From: Alphaproteobacteria bacterium
Lineage (GTDB): Bacteria; Pseudomonadota; Alphaproteobacteria; SHVP01
Length of the DNA stretch: 7,435 bases
Assembly: GCA_026421105.1 (NCBI GenBank)
Contig: JAPKDI010000053.1
Coordinates: 1-7,435 of the forward strand
Reading direction: 5' to 3'
Positions 1 through 6,652 of this stretch are shown piece by piece. Below the pieces are notes generated by a model. That model worked only from the letters and a program-made list of their open reading frames with translations, ran no database searches and was not told where the DNA came from. The position numbers and the translations under genes are program-made. The first letter of the stretch is position 1, and every line of letters begins with the position of its first letter.

Positions 1-380
1 GGCTGACAAGATCCGCGGGCGATGGGTACCCGCCGTGCAACAACGAACAAACGGGGCCGGGTTCCAGCAACGACGCCGTCCCCGGATGCGATAACTGAGA
101 TTTCATTGCGCATGATCTTTAGGTTGGCTACGCGGATGTCGATTCCGGAATGTCGCTGCTAGGCTCGCCATCCCCAGGTGTAATCTTCGGCGCCCGGCCC
201 AGGATCCTGTTCAAAGTAGCTTTGAACCCAGCATACCTCCAGCACCGCGCATTCCACCGGCGACCCAAGAAGTATTGGCGGTGGAACGGATTGTTGGGCG
301 TGCACGCCTGCAAAAATTCCGCTGGCAAGGTATGCGGAGAGTACCGCGGCAAACAGCAAGCTTCCGACGCGAAGTACCAT
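1..380 (-). pseudogene. Secreted M23 (LytM-type) metallopeptidase, broken by an in-frame TAG
   Basis: This looks like the start of an exported peptidoglycan endopeptidase of family M23 that is no longer intact. From the ATG at 380 it has a basic n-region, a hydrophobic stretch and a signal peptidase site after VHA (about residue 28). Next comes the family-like segment with DPGPG and EDYT. The frame then meets TAG at 159-161, exactly where homologues have Tyr. Read through the stop, the similarity continues without a gap: HSGID at 138-152 is the HxGxD zinc-ligand motif, followed by IRVANL and SVIASGDGVVAGTR. Around the stop, a Cys and a Gly that I expect are both Trp, and another Gly is Arg. 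Beyond about position 57 the frame stays open to the window edge, but I recognise nothing there. A GTG at 404 could add eight residues. Neither start has a good ribosome binding site. The family call comes from recalled motifs, not a search. Confidence 0.66.
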
Positions 381-433
381 GGTTAGGAATATAGCATTCC
401 CCACCGGAGGAAGGTTAGCTGTAACGGTTTAGT

Positions 434-901
434 CTATGCCGCGTGCGACGTGGCCATCTGCTCAGTCAGGACTGCATAAATGGCGTCGCGGCTATCGCAG
501 CCGCGAATTTTCTCGCACACCGAGGTGTCGCGTAGCAGACGAGAGACACGCGCCAGTGCCTTCAAATGATCGGCCCCGGCGGTCTCTGGTGCTAGCAAAA
601 CGAAGACTAGGTCAACAGGTTCGTCGTCGATCGCATCGAAATCGATCGGCCGTTCCAGCCGAGCAAACACGCCGTGGAGCCGGTCCAATTCCTTCAGCTT
701 CCCGTGAGGTATTGCAATCCCGTGGCCGACGCCCGTGGTTCCCAGTCGCTCTCGTTCGAGGAGAATGTCGAAAATCTCGCGGTCCTCGCGCCCTACTGTA
801 CGGGCCGCGATGACGGCCAGTTCTTGGAGCGCCTGTTTCTTGCCGGTCGCTTTGAGGTGCGAGACAACTGAGTCCGCACTTAACAAATCGGTGATGTCCA
901 T
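434..901 (-). CDS. ptsN: PTS IIA-like nitrogen-regulatory protein PtsN (EIIA-Ntr)
   Basis: This is a cytoplasmic phosphoryl acceptor at the end of the nitrogen PTS (PtsP, then NPr, then PtsN). In proteobacteria PtsN does not carry sugar; its phosphorylation state regulates partners such as potassium transport and stress or nitrogen responses. The 155-residue length is normal. A single EIIA type-2 domain fills the protein. The phospho-accepting His is H66 in GHGIAIPHGK, and the second conserved His is H112 in GADHLKALARVSR. The ATG at 901 is immediately preceded in frame by TAG (902-904), so the start cannot lie further upstream in this frame. The ribosome binding site is weak. ptsN follows rpoN as usual, but a terminator and a promoter lie between them and hpf is absent, so it is probably transcribed mainly from its own promoter near 1103-1132. 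Confidence 0.96.
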   Translation of the reverse strand: MDITDLLSADSVVSHLKATGKKQALQELAVIAARTVGREDREIFDILLERERLGTTGVGHGIAIPHGKLKELDRLHGVFARLERPIDFDAIDDEPVDLVFVLLAPETAGADHLKALARVSRLLRDTSVCEKIRGCDSRDAIYAVLTEQMATSHAA

Positions 902-1096
902 CTATCGAGGCTCGCTAACCCTGACCATTTGGAATTGGTCGTAGGTCTTCCAGGCGCAGTTAAAGCTCACGCCGCGCAACGGGCGCAGACGGGCGAAGCT
1001 AAGTGCGTCGTTAGAATGACCGCGAGTTTTATTCGACATCAATTGCTTGTTTGTTGGCCGCAGACCGGCGGATCGCCATCTGGTCGGGGCTTGAGG
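902..1096 (-). other. Untranslated leader of ptsN; hpf is absent here
   Basis: About 195 bases separate the predicted transcription start from the ptsN ATG. In many proteobacteria the ribosome hibernation factor gene hpf/raiA occupies this place. I translated the minus-strand frames and found no HPF-like sequence. The frame that runs into ptsN is free of stops through this stretch and ends in TAG directly before the ptsN ATG. It contains a possible 45-codon ORF starting at 1039 (peptide beginning MSNKTRGHSND), which has no ribosome binding site and no family I recognise, so I do not call it a gene. No riboswitch or known RNA motif was recognised. Confidence 0.4.
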
Positions 1097-1102
1097 CGGC
1101 GG

Positions 1103-1132
1103 AACATAGGCCCTGCGTCGCGCGGTTGTCAA
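1103..1132 (-). promoter_or_regulatory. Sigma-70-type promoter upstream of ptsN
   Basis: On the minus strand there is a perfect -35 hexamer TTGACA (1127-1132), an 18-base spacer, and a -10-like TATGTT (1103-1108, four of six matches). It begins just after the rpoN terminator and points at ptsN. The predicted start is near 1096. The match is by eye. Confidence 0.55.
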
Positions 1133-1140
1133 ATAATCAG

Positions 1141-1160
1141 AAAATCGCAGAAAACTGCGA
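1141..1160 (-). terminator. Rho-independent terminator after rpoN
   Basis: Nine bases after the rpoN stop the minus strand reads TCGCAG, TTTT, CTGCGA, TTTT. This is a perfect six-pair stem with a four-base loop, followed by four T and then a further T/A-rich stretch. The stem is short and has only four G-C pairs, so termination may be partial. It marks the likely end of the kdsD-lpt-rpoN transcript. Confidence 0.6.
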
Positions 1161-1169
1161 GAATGAAGC

Positions 1170-2693
1170 CTATCTAGTGGCGATTGATGCCGATTTTTTG
1201 ATCCGGCGCCGGAGCACAGATGACGGAATTCGCATGGCCTCCCGGTACTTTGCGACGGTCCGGCGGGCAATATCAATGTTCTCGCCACGCAGCATGTCGA
1301 CAATTTTGTCATCCGAAAGGACTGCTACCGCCGGCTCCTTGTTGATCAAGTCGCGAATGCGGTGCCGTACGGATTCGGCAGAAAGGGAATCGCCGCCCGT
1401 CGTCGATGTAATCGCCGATGTGAAGAAGTACTTGAGCTGGTAAGTGCCGCGCGGAGTCGCCATGTACTTATTCGTTGTCACCCGGCTCACGGTGCTCTCA
1501 TGAATTCCAACCTCTTGCGCGATATCTCGAAGAGTTAGCGGGCGAAGGTGCTGAATGCCATGTGCAAAAAAGGCATCTTGCTGACGCACCAATTCGGCCG
1601 AGACCTTCAAGATCGTTTGAGCCCGCTGCTCAAGGGATTTCACTAACCAATTGGCGGAATTCAAATGCTCAGTGATGTAGGCCTTGTCTTTCCGCGAACA
1701 GGTCTTTGTGTTCACTTCGGCAAAGTATTGCTGATTGATCAAGACCTTTGGCAGCGTTTCGCTATTGAGTTCGATCGTCCAGCCTCCATTCGATCCGGGG
1801 CGGACATACACGTCGGGTACCAGTGTTTGCGCAATCTCATTGCTGAACGCGAGCCCGGGTTTGGGGTTGAGCCGCCGAAGCTCTTGGATCATGTCGGCGA
1901 TATCTTCTGCTTCGACACCGCAGCGCGCGACCAACGCAGCGTGGTCGTGGGCGGCAAGCAAATCAAGATTGTCGATAAGGACGGCCATCGCTGGGTCATA
2001 GCGATCTTTTTCGCGCAGCTGCAGAGCCAGGCACTCGCCGAGGTTCCGCGCGAAGATCCCCACGGGGTCAAATGCTTGCAAGCGTTTGAGTACGGTTTCC
2101 ACGTGCTCAACCGTCGCGCCCACTTGATCCGCGATCGCTGATATCTCGCCGGCCAAATAGCCTGCGTCATCGAGCATATGGATGAGGTTGAAGCCGATAA
2201 GGCGGTCGACCGGATCGGCAAAATCCATATTTAATTGTGCAAGAAGATGATCGGTGAGACTGATTTCCTCGCCGATGGTTTGTTCCAGCAAGTCACCCGA
2301 CGCGTCGAACGACCCGCCCGTGCTTCCGTAGGGGCCGCGAAGCCCTGCATCAGAAGGGTATCCTTCGCCTGTGGCATTGTCGGTATAGACATCGCCATAG
2401 CTCATATCGAGCGGTTGGTCGTTGTCTTTGGGAATTTCTGCCGCCGAAGAGAGTGCGGCCGTGTCGACATCGTCAGTACCGGCAAGGGAGTTGTCTTCGG
2501 AAGGTGCCGCATCGCCCCGTTCGGGTTGCTCTCCTTCGATGAGCTCAAGCAACGGATTGCGTTCGATCTCTTGTTCGACGAATTCCGAGAGCTCAATATT
2601 CGTTAGCTGCAGCAGTTTGATCGCTTGCTGCAGCTGTGGCGTCATCACCAGCGATTGGGATTGCCGTATCTCCTGCCGTTGTCCGAGCGCCAC
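1170..2693 (-). CDS. rpoN: RNA polymerase sigma-54 factor RpoN
   Basis: RpoN directs core RNA polymerase to -24/-12 promoters, which open only with an ATP-driven enhancer-binding activator (nitrogen assimilation, motility and similar regulons). At 507 residues it has a normal length and all family regions. Region I is Gln- and Leu-rich (residues 1-50, with QSLVMTPQLQQAIKLLQL). An acidic, poorly conserved linker follows (about 51-130). The core-binding region contains LQAFDPVGIFARNLGECL (205-222). A helix-turn-helix lies at about 386-406 (LRDIAQEVGIHESTVSRV). The RpoN box ARRTVAKYR, which reads the -24 element, is at 476-484. I chose the GTG at 2693 because the protein then begins MALGQRQEIRQSQSL as is usual, and because a strong AGGGGG ribosome binding site overlaps the lptB stop just upstream. 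The nine-base gap suggests translational coupling to lptB. Confidence 0.98.
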   Translation of the reverse strand: MALGQRQEIRQSQSLVMTPQLQQAIKLLQLTNIELSEFVEQEIERNPLLELIEGEQPERGDAAPSEDNSLAGTDDVDTAALSSAAEIPKDNDQPLDMSYGDVYTDNATGEGYPSDAGLRGPYGSTGGSFDASGDLLEQTIGEEISLTDHLLAQLNMDFADPVDRLIGFNLIHMLDDAGYLAGEISAIADQVGATVEHVETVLKRLQAFDPVGIFARNLGECLALQLREKDRYDPAMAVLIDNLDLLAAHDHAALVARCGVEAEDIADMIQELRRLNPKPGLAFSNEIAQTLVPDVYVRPGSNGGWTIELNSETLPKVLINQQYFAEVNTKTCSRKDKAYITEHLNSANWLVKSLEQRAQTILKVSAELVRQQDAFFAHGIQHLRPLTLRDIAQEVGIHESTVSRVTTNKYMATPRGTYQLKYFFTSAITSTTGGDSLSAESVRHRIRDLINKEPAVAVLSDDKIVDMLRGENIDIARRTVAKYREAMRIPSSVLRRRIKKSASIATR

Positions 2694-2702
2694 GCGAACC
2701 CC

Positions 2703-3476
2703 CTACAGCGTAAAGCGGTCGCCGAGATACACTCGGCGGACGGCTTCATGGGCGACGATTTCGGAGGGCGGCCCCTCCATCAAAATCCCGCCATCGTGCA
2801 GGATGTAGGCACGGTCGACGATCTCGAGCGTCTCGCGCACATTGTGATCCGTGATCAAGACGCCGATGCCGCGATCCTTGAGGTGGGCCACAAGATCGCG
2901 AATGTCCCCAAGCGCAATCGGGTCGATGCCGGCAAGGGGTTCATCAAGGAGGATAAAACTTGGCCGCGACGCCAGCGCGCGGGCAATTTCCACCCGCCGC
3001 CGCTCGCCCCCAGAAAGCGTCATCGCGGAAGCGCGGCGCAGATGCTCAATAGAGAATTCGGCCAGCAATTCTTCAAGATATTCCTCGCGCCGGTGATGAT
3101 GAGGTTCTGTCACCTCGAGGGCCGCGCGAATGTTGTTCTCGACCGTCAAGCCCCGGAAGATTGACGCTTCCTGCGGTAGGTACCCGATCCCTAGCCGCGC
3201 TCGGCGGTACATCGGAAGGTCAGTAATGTCGTGGCCATCCATCGTGATGGCGCCGTAGTCCGGGGCAATGAGCCCAGTCATGCAATAAAAGCAGGTGGTT
3301 TTGCCGGCACCATTAGGCCCCAAAAGCGCGACCGCTTCCCCGCGTTGAACCGACAGCGTTACGTTGCGCAGCACAGGACGCTTGCGGAAGGACTTCCCGA
3401 GGCTCTGGGCGACAAGCCCTTCGTTGCTGGCAACGAGCCGCGGTCCATCGGGGTCTTGTTCACTCAAATCTGCCAT
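2703..3476 (-). CDS. lptB: LPS export ABC transporter ATPase LptB
   Basis: LptB is the cytoplasmic ATPase of the LptB2FG complex. Its ATP hydrolysis lifts lipopolysaccharide from the inner membrane onto the LptC-LptA bridge. The 257-residue protein has every ABC motif: Walker [10 protein letters not shown] (53-61), Q-loop Q102 in YLPQEASIF, signature LSGGERRR (154-161), Walker B FILLDEP with catalytic Glu 179, D-loop AGID (182-185), and H-loop His 211. The LptB-specific [12 protein letters not shown] segment separates it from other ABC ATPases such as LivF/LivG. A tail of about 20 extra residues precedes the domain. The ATG at 3476 lies 57 bases after lptA and has only a weak ribosome binding site. 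The gene ends in TAG, inside the ribosome binding site of rpoN. Confidence 0.97.
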   Translation of the reverse strand: MADLSEQDPDGPRLVASNEGLVAQSLGKSFRKRPVLRNVTLSVQRGEAVALLGPNGAGKTTCFYCMTGLIAPDYGAITMDGHDITDLPMYRRARLGIGYLPQEASIFRGLTVENNIRAALEVTEPHHHRREEYLEELLAEFSIEHLRRASAMTLSGGERRRVEIARALASRPSFILLDEPLAGIDPIALGDIRDLVAHLKDRGIGVLITDHNVRETLEIVDRAYILHDGGILMEGPPSEIVAHEAVRRVYLGDRFTL

Positions 3477-3533
3477 TAATCAATTACTACCATTACCGGA
3501 TCTGACTCTAGGCCAGAATTGGTTAACAGACGG

Positions 3534-4055
3534 TCAACGCCCGCCGTTTCGACGTGGAACGAACAATCCACGAACACGACCATCGCCCTTGCTTTTGTCG
3601 CCATCCATTGTGCTCTGGCCAGTCGTAAGATCGAACACCACGCGGTTTCCCTTGATGACATTGTTCCCCTGGGTCAGCACCACCTCGCCGGTCAGCGTGA
3701 TCACGCCATTATCAACGTCGTAGGTTCCCTGATCCCCCTCAGCGGTTTCCGTACCCGAGGAGAAGAAAACCTTACCCTCAGCGTCGATTTTTGAGATGGC
3801 CTTTGTGGCATCCTCAGCGGCGTCGCCCTGGTAGTGAACCCAAATCCGATCGGCTCGGAGTTTGATGCTGCCCTGCTGGGCATCGACATTGCCGCTGAAC
3901 ACCGCGATCTGTTTGTCCTGCTGCACCTCAAGAGCGTCAGCGGCAATCTCGATCGGTAATGCTGTGTCGTGGGCCGTGCCCTGCTGAGCGTTTGCGTTTG
4001 CGGCGAACACCATTGCAGCAAGAAGCATCAGTGCAGGAAGGAAACGAAACGTCAT
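3534..4055 (-). CDS. lptA: LPS transport periplasmic protein LptA
   Basis: LptA is the periplasmic bridge of the Lpt machine. Its beta-jellyroll (OstA/LptA) domains stack between LptC and LptD to form the slide for lipopolysaccharide. The 173-residue protein begins with a clear Sec signal peptide (hydrophobic core, cleavage after ANANA at residue 23). The OstA-type domain covers roughly residues 33-150, with the family patterns PIEIAADALEV, AVFSGNVDAQQGSIKLRADRI and GEVVLTQGNNVIKGNRVVFDL. A short basic tail follows. Its ATG overlaps the lptC stop in an ATGA, which fixes the start and suggests coupled translation; AAGG lies just upstream. Identity is supported by the lptC and lptB neighbours as well as by sequence. 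Confidence 0.95.
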   Translation of the reverse strand: MTFRFLPALMLLAAMVFAANANAQQGTAHDTALPIEIAADALEVQQDKQIAVFSGNVDAQQGSIKLRADRIWVHYQGDAAEDATKAISKIDAEGKVFFSSGTETAEGDQGTYDVDNGVITLTGEVVLTQGNNVIKGNRVVFDLTTGQSTMDGDKSKGDGRVRGLFVPRRNGGR

Positions 4056-4708
4056 AGCGCCTTGCCCGGTTGCAGGGTCATCCGCACGTTGCCTTTGAAG
4101 AAAAGCCGTTGTCCGTCCCGCTCCATGCGAAATGAGTCGGCATTCAACTCCCCCATCGGACCTTGGGCCCGAACGGTTTCACTTCCTTGTGCTGTTCCGT
4201 CCGCTAGATCAATTCGGGCACTCGCTGTGTGGAGGGCAAAGCCGTTGTCGGCAAAAAGGTCGACGCCATCACGCAATGTTAGACTTTGCTGGGTGCGATC
4301 ATAAAGGCCAGTCACAGACAACATCGATACCCAGGCTCCGCTGTTGAGGGTCAAATCGGCCTGTAGCGTTTCGAGCGTGATGCGCTCTGGATTGATTGCG
4401 TTCGGTACAGCCCGTTCTGCTGTGATGACAAATGCCTGGTCTTTCGCGTCTGTGCCGACGAATCGTGCCCGCGTCATGCCGGTATCACCAGCGTCGCCCT
4501 CGGGTAGCGCCGCGAGCGAGACCTGGAACGTGGAGTCTTCATTTTGGGCCTGCGGCCAAGCGACTAGAACCATGACGAGAGCCAGTGCGATAAGGGGGAG
4601 CGCGATTTTGGCAAGGCTCACAAAACGGCTGTATCTCCGTCCCAAGACGCGCGGAGCCTGTGGAGAAAAAACGTGTCGCGGTGGAGTAGCGGCGGCGTCT
4701 GACGTCAT
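4052..4708 (-). CDS. lptC: LPS export protein LptC
   Basis: LptC is the bitopic inner-membrane partner of LptB2FG that passes lipopolysaccharide to LptA. This 218-residue version has a cytoplasmic N-terminus of about 28 residues with basic RRYSR next to the membrane. One transmembrane helix follows (about 30-52, FVSLAKIALPLIALALVMVL and on), then a periplasmic jellyroll with repeated short strands and the FKGNVRMTLQPGKAL ending. I chose the ATG at 4708, which overlaps the kdsD stop as ATGA. A TTG at 4729 would extend it by seven residues but is less likely. Sequence conservation in LptC is low, so the name depends partly on position between kdsD and lptA. Confidence 0.93.
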   Translation of the reverse strand: MTSDAAATPPRHVFSPQAPRVLGRRYSRFVSLAKIALPLIALALVMVLVAWPQAQNEDSTFQVSLAALPEGDAGDTGMTRARFVGTDAKDQAFVITAERAVPNAINPERITLETLQADLTLNSGAWVSMLSVTGLYDRTQQSLTLRDGVDLFADNGFALHTASARIDLADGTAQGSETVRAQGPMGELNADSFRMERDGQRLFFKGNVRMTLQPGKAL

Positions 4709-5700
4709 GCGGCGCCGGCCTGCAGGCAATCGTGAAGGCGAACAATGCCGACCACCCGGCCATCATCAACAACAAATAGATTGGTGATCTTGCCAGCCAT
4801 GAGCGCCACGGCCTCGGCGATCAGGCTTTCGGAAGAAATGGTTTGAGGGTCCGCTGTCATGACCGCTCCTGCCGTCAGTTCAAGCAAGCCAGGCGCCATA
4901 TGGCGGCGCAAGTCGCCGTCAGTGATGATCCCGGCGAGCCGGTCGTGCTCATCGACGATGCCCGCACAGCCGAAATTTTTCTCCGACATCACAAGTAGCA
5001 CGTCCGACATGGTGGCAGCCCGTGCAGCAAGCGGCACGTCCGGTGCGGTCCTCATCAAATCGCCGACGCGGCGTAGCGACGCACCGAGGCGGCCACCGGG
5101 GTGCAGCACCCGAAAACGGTCTGCCGAAAAGCCGCTTCGCTCCAGAAGCGCGACCGCAAGGGCGTCGCCGAGTGCCATCATCATGGTGGTCGAAGTTGTC
5201 GGTGCGAGGCCCATCGGACAGGCTTCGGCAACATCAGGCAGTGTCAAAACGACGTCTGCCGCGAGGCCCAGCGTTGACGTTGGATTGCCGGTAATGGCGA
5301 TGAGCGGAATGCTGTAGCGCTTGGCATAGGAAAGGATATCGGTGAGTTCACCGTTTTCGCCTGATTTGGAAAATAGCAAGACGGCGTCTTGCCCGGTCAC
5401 CATGCCCAGGTCGCCGTGACTGGCTTCGCTCGGATGGACAAATTGGGCGGGTGTTCCGGTTGATGCCAGCGTCGCGGCAACTTTACGGGCGATCTGACCT
5501 GACTTACCGATGCCGCCGACGATGACGCGGCCACCGACTTTGGCAAAGACTTCAACCGCGTCGGTGAAGCGTTCGTCGAGTAGCCGCCCTAACTCCGTCA
5601 GGGCGGCAGATTCTTGGGCCAAGACCTCGCGGGCTACATCAAGATCGCTATTAGCCGTCGCTTCTTTAGCTAACCCCTGCGCTCTTGTACCCAAAGTCAT
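4705..5700 (-). CDS. kdsD: Arabinose-5-phosphate isomerase KdsD (KpsF/GutQ family)
   Basis: KdsD interconverts D-ribulose 5-phosphate and D-arabinose 5-phosphate in the cytoplasm, the first committed step towards Kdo of the lipopolysaccharide inner core. In the 331-residue form starting at 5700, a SIS sugar-isomerase domain comes first, with GGIGKSGQIARK (Lys 66), FSKSGENGEL (Glu 115), EACPMGLAPTTSTT (Glu 159) and LHPGGRLG (His 200). These correspond to the catalytic residues known in E. coli KdsD. Two CBS domains occupy the C-terminal third. I prefer the ATG at 5700 because GAGG lies nine bases upstream. The in-frame ATG at 5715 would add MRRFY but has no ribosome binding site. The stop overlaps the lptC start, so Kdo supply and lipopolysaccharide export are made together. 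Confidence 0.95.
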   Translation of the reverse strand: MTLGTRAQGLAKEATANSDLDVAREVLAQESAALTELGRLLDERFTDAVEVFAKVGGRVIVGGIGKSGQIARKVAATLASTGTPAQFVHPSEASHGDLGMVTGQDAVLLFSKSGENGELTDILSYAKRYSIPLIAITGNPTSTLGLAADVVLTLPDVAEACPMGLAPTTSTTMMMALGDALAVALLERSGFSADRFRVLHPGGRLGASLRRVGDLMRTAPDVPLAARAATMSDVLLVMSEKNFGCAGIVDEHDRLAGIITDGDLRRHMAPGLLELTAGAVMTADPQTISSESLIAEAVALMAGKITNLFVVDDGRVVGIVRLHDCLQAGAA

Positions 5701-5747
5701 GTAAAACCGCCTCATGAGAGTCGCACGAAAACCGCGCCACCTCTCAA

Positions 5748-5776
5748 GTTATGCGCTCCCCTAAGGGCAAATTCAA
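5748..5776 (-). promoter_or_regulatory. Possible promoter for the kdsD-lpt-rpoN operon
   Basis: In the 77 bases between rnd and the first kdsD ATG, the minus strand has TTGAAT (5771-5776), a 17-base spacer and CATAAC (5748-5753), each matching four of six consensus positions. The spacer holds a small dyad, CCCTTAGGG, that could bind a regulator. The predicted start is near 5741, leaving about 40 bases before the preferred kdsD ATG. I see no terminator after rnd, so readthrough is also possible. Confidence 0.33.
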
Positions 5777-5792
5777 TAATTCTCGCAATCGC

Positions 5793-6419
5793 TTAATGCG
5801 AAAAGATGTCGACCTCCGGCCATCCGCCAAGATCCAGCGACACACGTTTTGGTAGAAATTCGAAGCACGATTGCGCGAGGCTAGTGCGGCCCTCGCGGGC
5901 GAGCATCGTATTGAGGGTGTCGCGCAAGCGATGTAAATAGAGCACATCTTGGGCAGCATAGGATTGTTGCTCGGGCGATAGCGTCTCTGCGCCCCAATCC
6001 GATGACTGCTGTTCCTTCGACAAATCGACTCCAAGAAGCTCTCGGCAAAGATCTTTCAGACCGTGGCGGTCTGTGTAGGTGCGGACAAGTTTTGAGGCAA
6101 TCTTGGTGCAGTACACGCCGCCCGCGACGTTCCCAATGTGGCGTTCGAGCATTGCGATGTCGAAACGGCCATAGTGAAACAGTTTGGTCACCTTTGTGTC
6201 TTCGATGAGGGCACGAAGGTTCGGCGCGTCAAAAGCCGCCGGATGACGAAACTGGACAAGATGGCAATCCTTGCCGTTGCCCGAGAGCTGCGCCAAGCAA
6301 AGGCGATCGCGAACCAGCGAAAGGCCCGTGGTTTCGGTATCTATTGCCACGACATCGCCGAGGCTCAGGCCGTCAGGGAGGTCGTTTTGGTGCAAGTGTA
6401 TTTTCAGTGCGAACGCCAT
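5793..6419 (-). CDS. rnd: Single-domain ribonuclease D (3'-5' exoribonuclease)
   Basis: This is a DEDD-family 3'-to-5' exoribonuclease of the RNase D type, which in bacteria trims the 3' ends of tRNA and other stable RNAs. The 208-residue protein contains only the exonuclease domain. Motif Exo I has D27 and E29 in AIDTETTGL, Exo II has D87 in HYGRFDIAML, and Exo III is of the Y type with Y154 and D158 in YAAQD. The TKIASKLVRTYTDRHGLKDL stretch (105-124) is typical of the family. E. coli RNase D is much longer because of its HRDC domains; their lack here matches the short alphaproteobacterial form and is not truncation. The ATG at 6419 follows AAAGGGG. A longer reading from 6458 would run into the CCA end of the tRNA and is rejected. 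Confidence 0.94.
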   Translation of the reverse strand: MAFALKIHLHQNDLPDGLSLGDVVAIDTETTGLSLVRDRLCLAQLSGNGKDCHLVQFRHPAAFDAPNLRALIEDTKVTKLFHYGRFDIAMLERHIGNVAGGVYCTKIASKLVRTYTDRHGLKDLCRELLGVDLSKEQQSSDWGAETLSPEQQSYAAQDVLYLHRLRDTLNTMLAREGRTSLAQSCFEFLPKRVSLDLGGWPEVDIFSH

Positions 6420-6421
6420 GA

Positions 6422-6440
6422 CGGCCCCTTTGTAAGGCCG
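6422..6440 (-). promoter_or_regulatory. Hairpin covering the rnd ribosome binding site
   Basis: Just before the rnd ATG the minus strand reads CGGCC, a nine-base spacer, then GGCCG, a perfect five-pair stem. The Shine-Dalgarno AAAGGGG lies partly in the loop and partly in the stem. Such a hairpin could lower or regulate rnd translation, but a stem this short may also be chance. Confidence 0.3.
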
Positions 6441-6457
6441 CAGCAGGCGCGGCGGCA

Positions 6458-6544
6458 TGGTGCCCAGGAGAAGACTCGAACTTCCACGGCCCGAAGGCCA
6501 CTAGCACCTGAAGCTAGCGCGTCTACCAATTCCGCCACCTGGGC
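6458..6544 (-). tRNA. tRNA-Leu (anticodon CAG)
   Basis: The minus strand folds as a class II (long variable arm) tRNA of 87 bases. The acceptor stem GCCCAGG pairs with CCTGGGC, followed by discriminator A and an encoded CCA (6458-6460). The D-arm region has GGCGGAATTGGTAGACGCG. The anticodon stem CTAGC/GCTAG encloses the loop TTCAGGT, placing the anticodon CAG at 6508-6510, which reads CUG. The variable arm is GGCC TTCG GGCC-like and the T-loop is GTTCGAGTC. Every stem is intact. The gene lies 38 bases upstream of rnd in the same direction, with no convincing terminator between them. Confidence 0.97.
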
Positions 6545-6554
6545 CCGTGCCGAC

Positions 6555-6583
6555 TGGTAAAGAGTGAGCAATAGTCGTGTCAA
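6555..6583 (-). promoter_or_regulatory. Probable promoter of tRNA-Leu
   Basis: The minus strand carries a perfect TTGACA (6578-6583) at the right distance before the tRNA. The -10 is poor: TTACCA after 17 bases, or TTTACC after 16. The start would fall a few bases before the mature 5' end at 6544. The strong -35 and the position are the main support. Confidence 0.45.
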
Positions 6584-6599
6584 GCTTGGCGCTCGCTCA

Positions 6600-6627
6600 T
6601 TGACCGATTCCAGCGCGGGACTAAGAT
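6600..6627 (+). promoter_or_regulatory. Probable promoter of the NDUFA9-like gene
   Basis: TTGACC (6600-6605) is followed by a 16-base spacer and TAAGAT (6622-6627, four of six matches). The predicted start near 6634 leaves a leader of about 20 bases containing GGAGG (6643-6647). Its -35 box is only 16 bases from that of the opposing tRNA promoter, so the two may compete or share a regulator. Confidence 0.42.
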
Positions 6628-6652
6628 GCCGGCCTTGGTAGCGGAGGAATTG

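Noticed and set aside
159..161. Amber readthrough or a recoded amino acid at the TAG in the M23 frame
   Set aside because: TAG is used as an ordinary stop by ptsN, rpoN and lptB here, I see no recoding element downstream, and neighbouring conserved residues are also lost, which fits decay better.
380..433. Terminator after ptsN
   Set aside because: Two small overlapping hairpins can be drawn (TTCCTC with GGGGAA, GGAAT with ATTCC), but neither is followed by a T-run, so I do not call one.
902..1312. A 136-codon minus-strand open frame covering the rpoN-ptsN gap
   Set aside because: Nearly half overlaps the conserved C-terminus of rpoN in another frame, it has no ribosome binding site, and the translation resembles no family I know, including HPF.
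1665..2141. Long plus-strand frame of 158 codons inside rpoN
   Set aside because: It is antisense to highly conserved rpoN regions and shows no family motif; it is a consequence of codon use in rpoN.
3476..3661. A 61-codon minus-strand frame overlapping the lptA end and touching the lptB ATG
   Set aside because: It lies mostly inside lptA in a different frame, and lptA already ends naturally; it is a shadow frame, not a frameshifted tail.
6458..6544. tRNA-Leu as an integration site for a mobile element
   Set aside because: There is no integrase, no duplicated tRNA 3' end and no foreign cargo on either side; both flanks are core genes.
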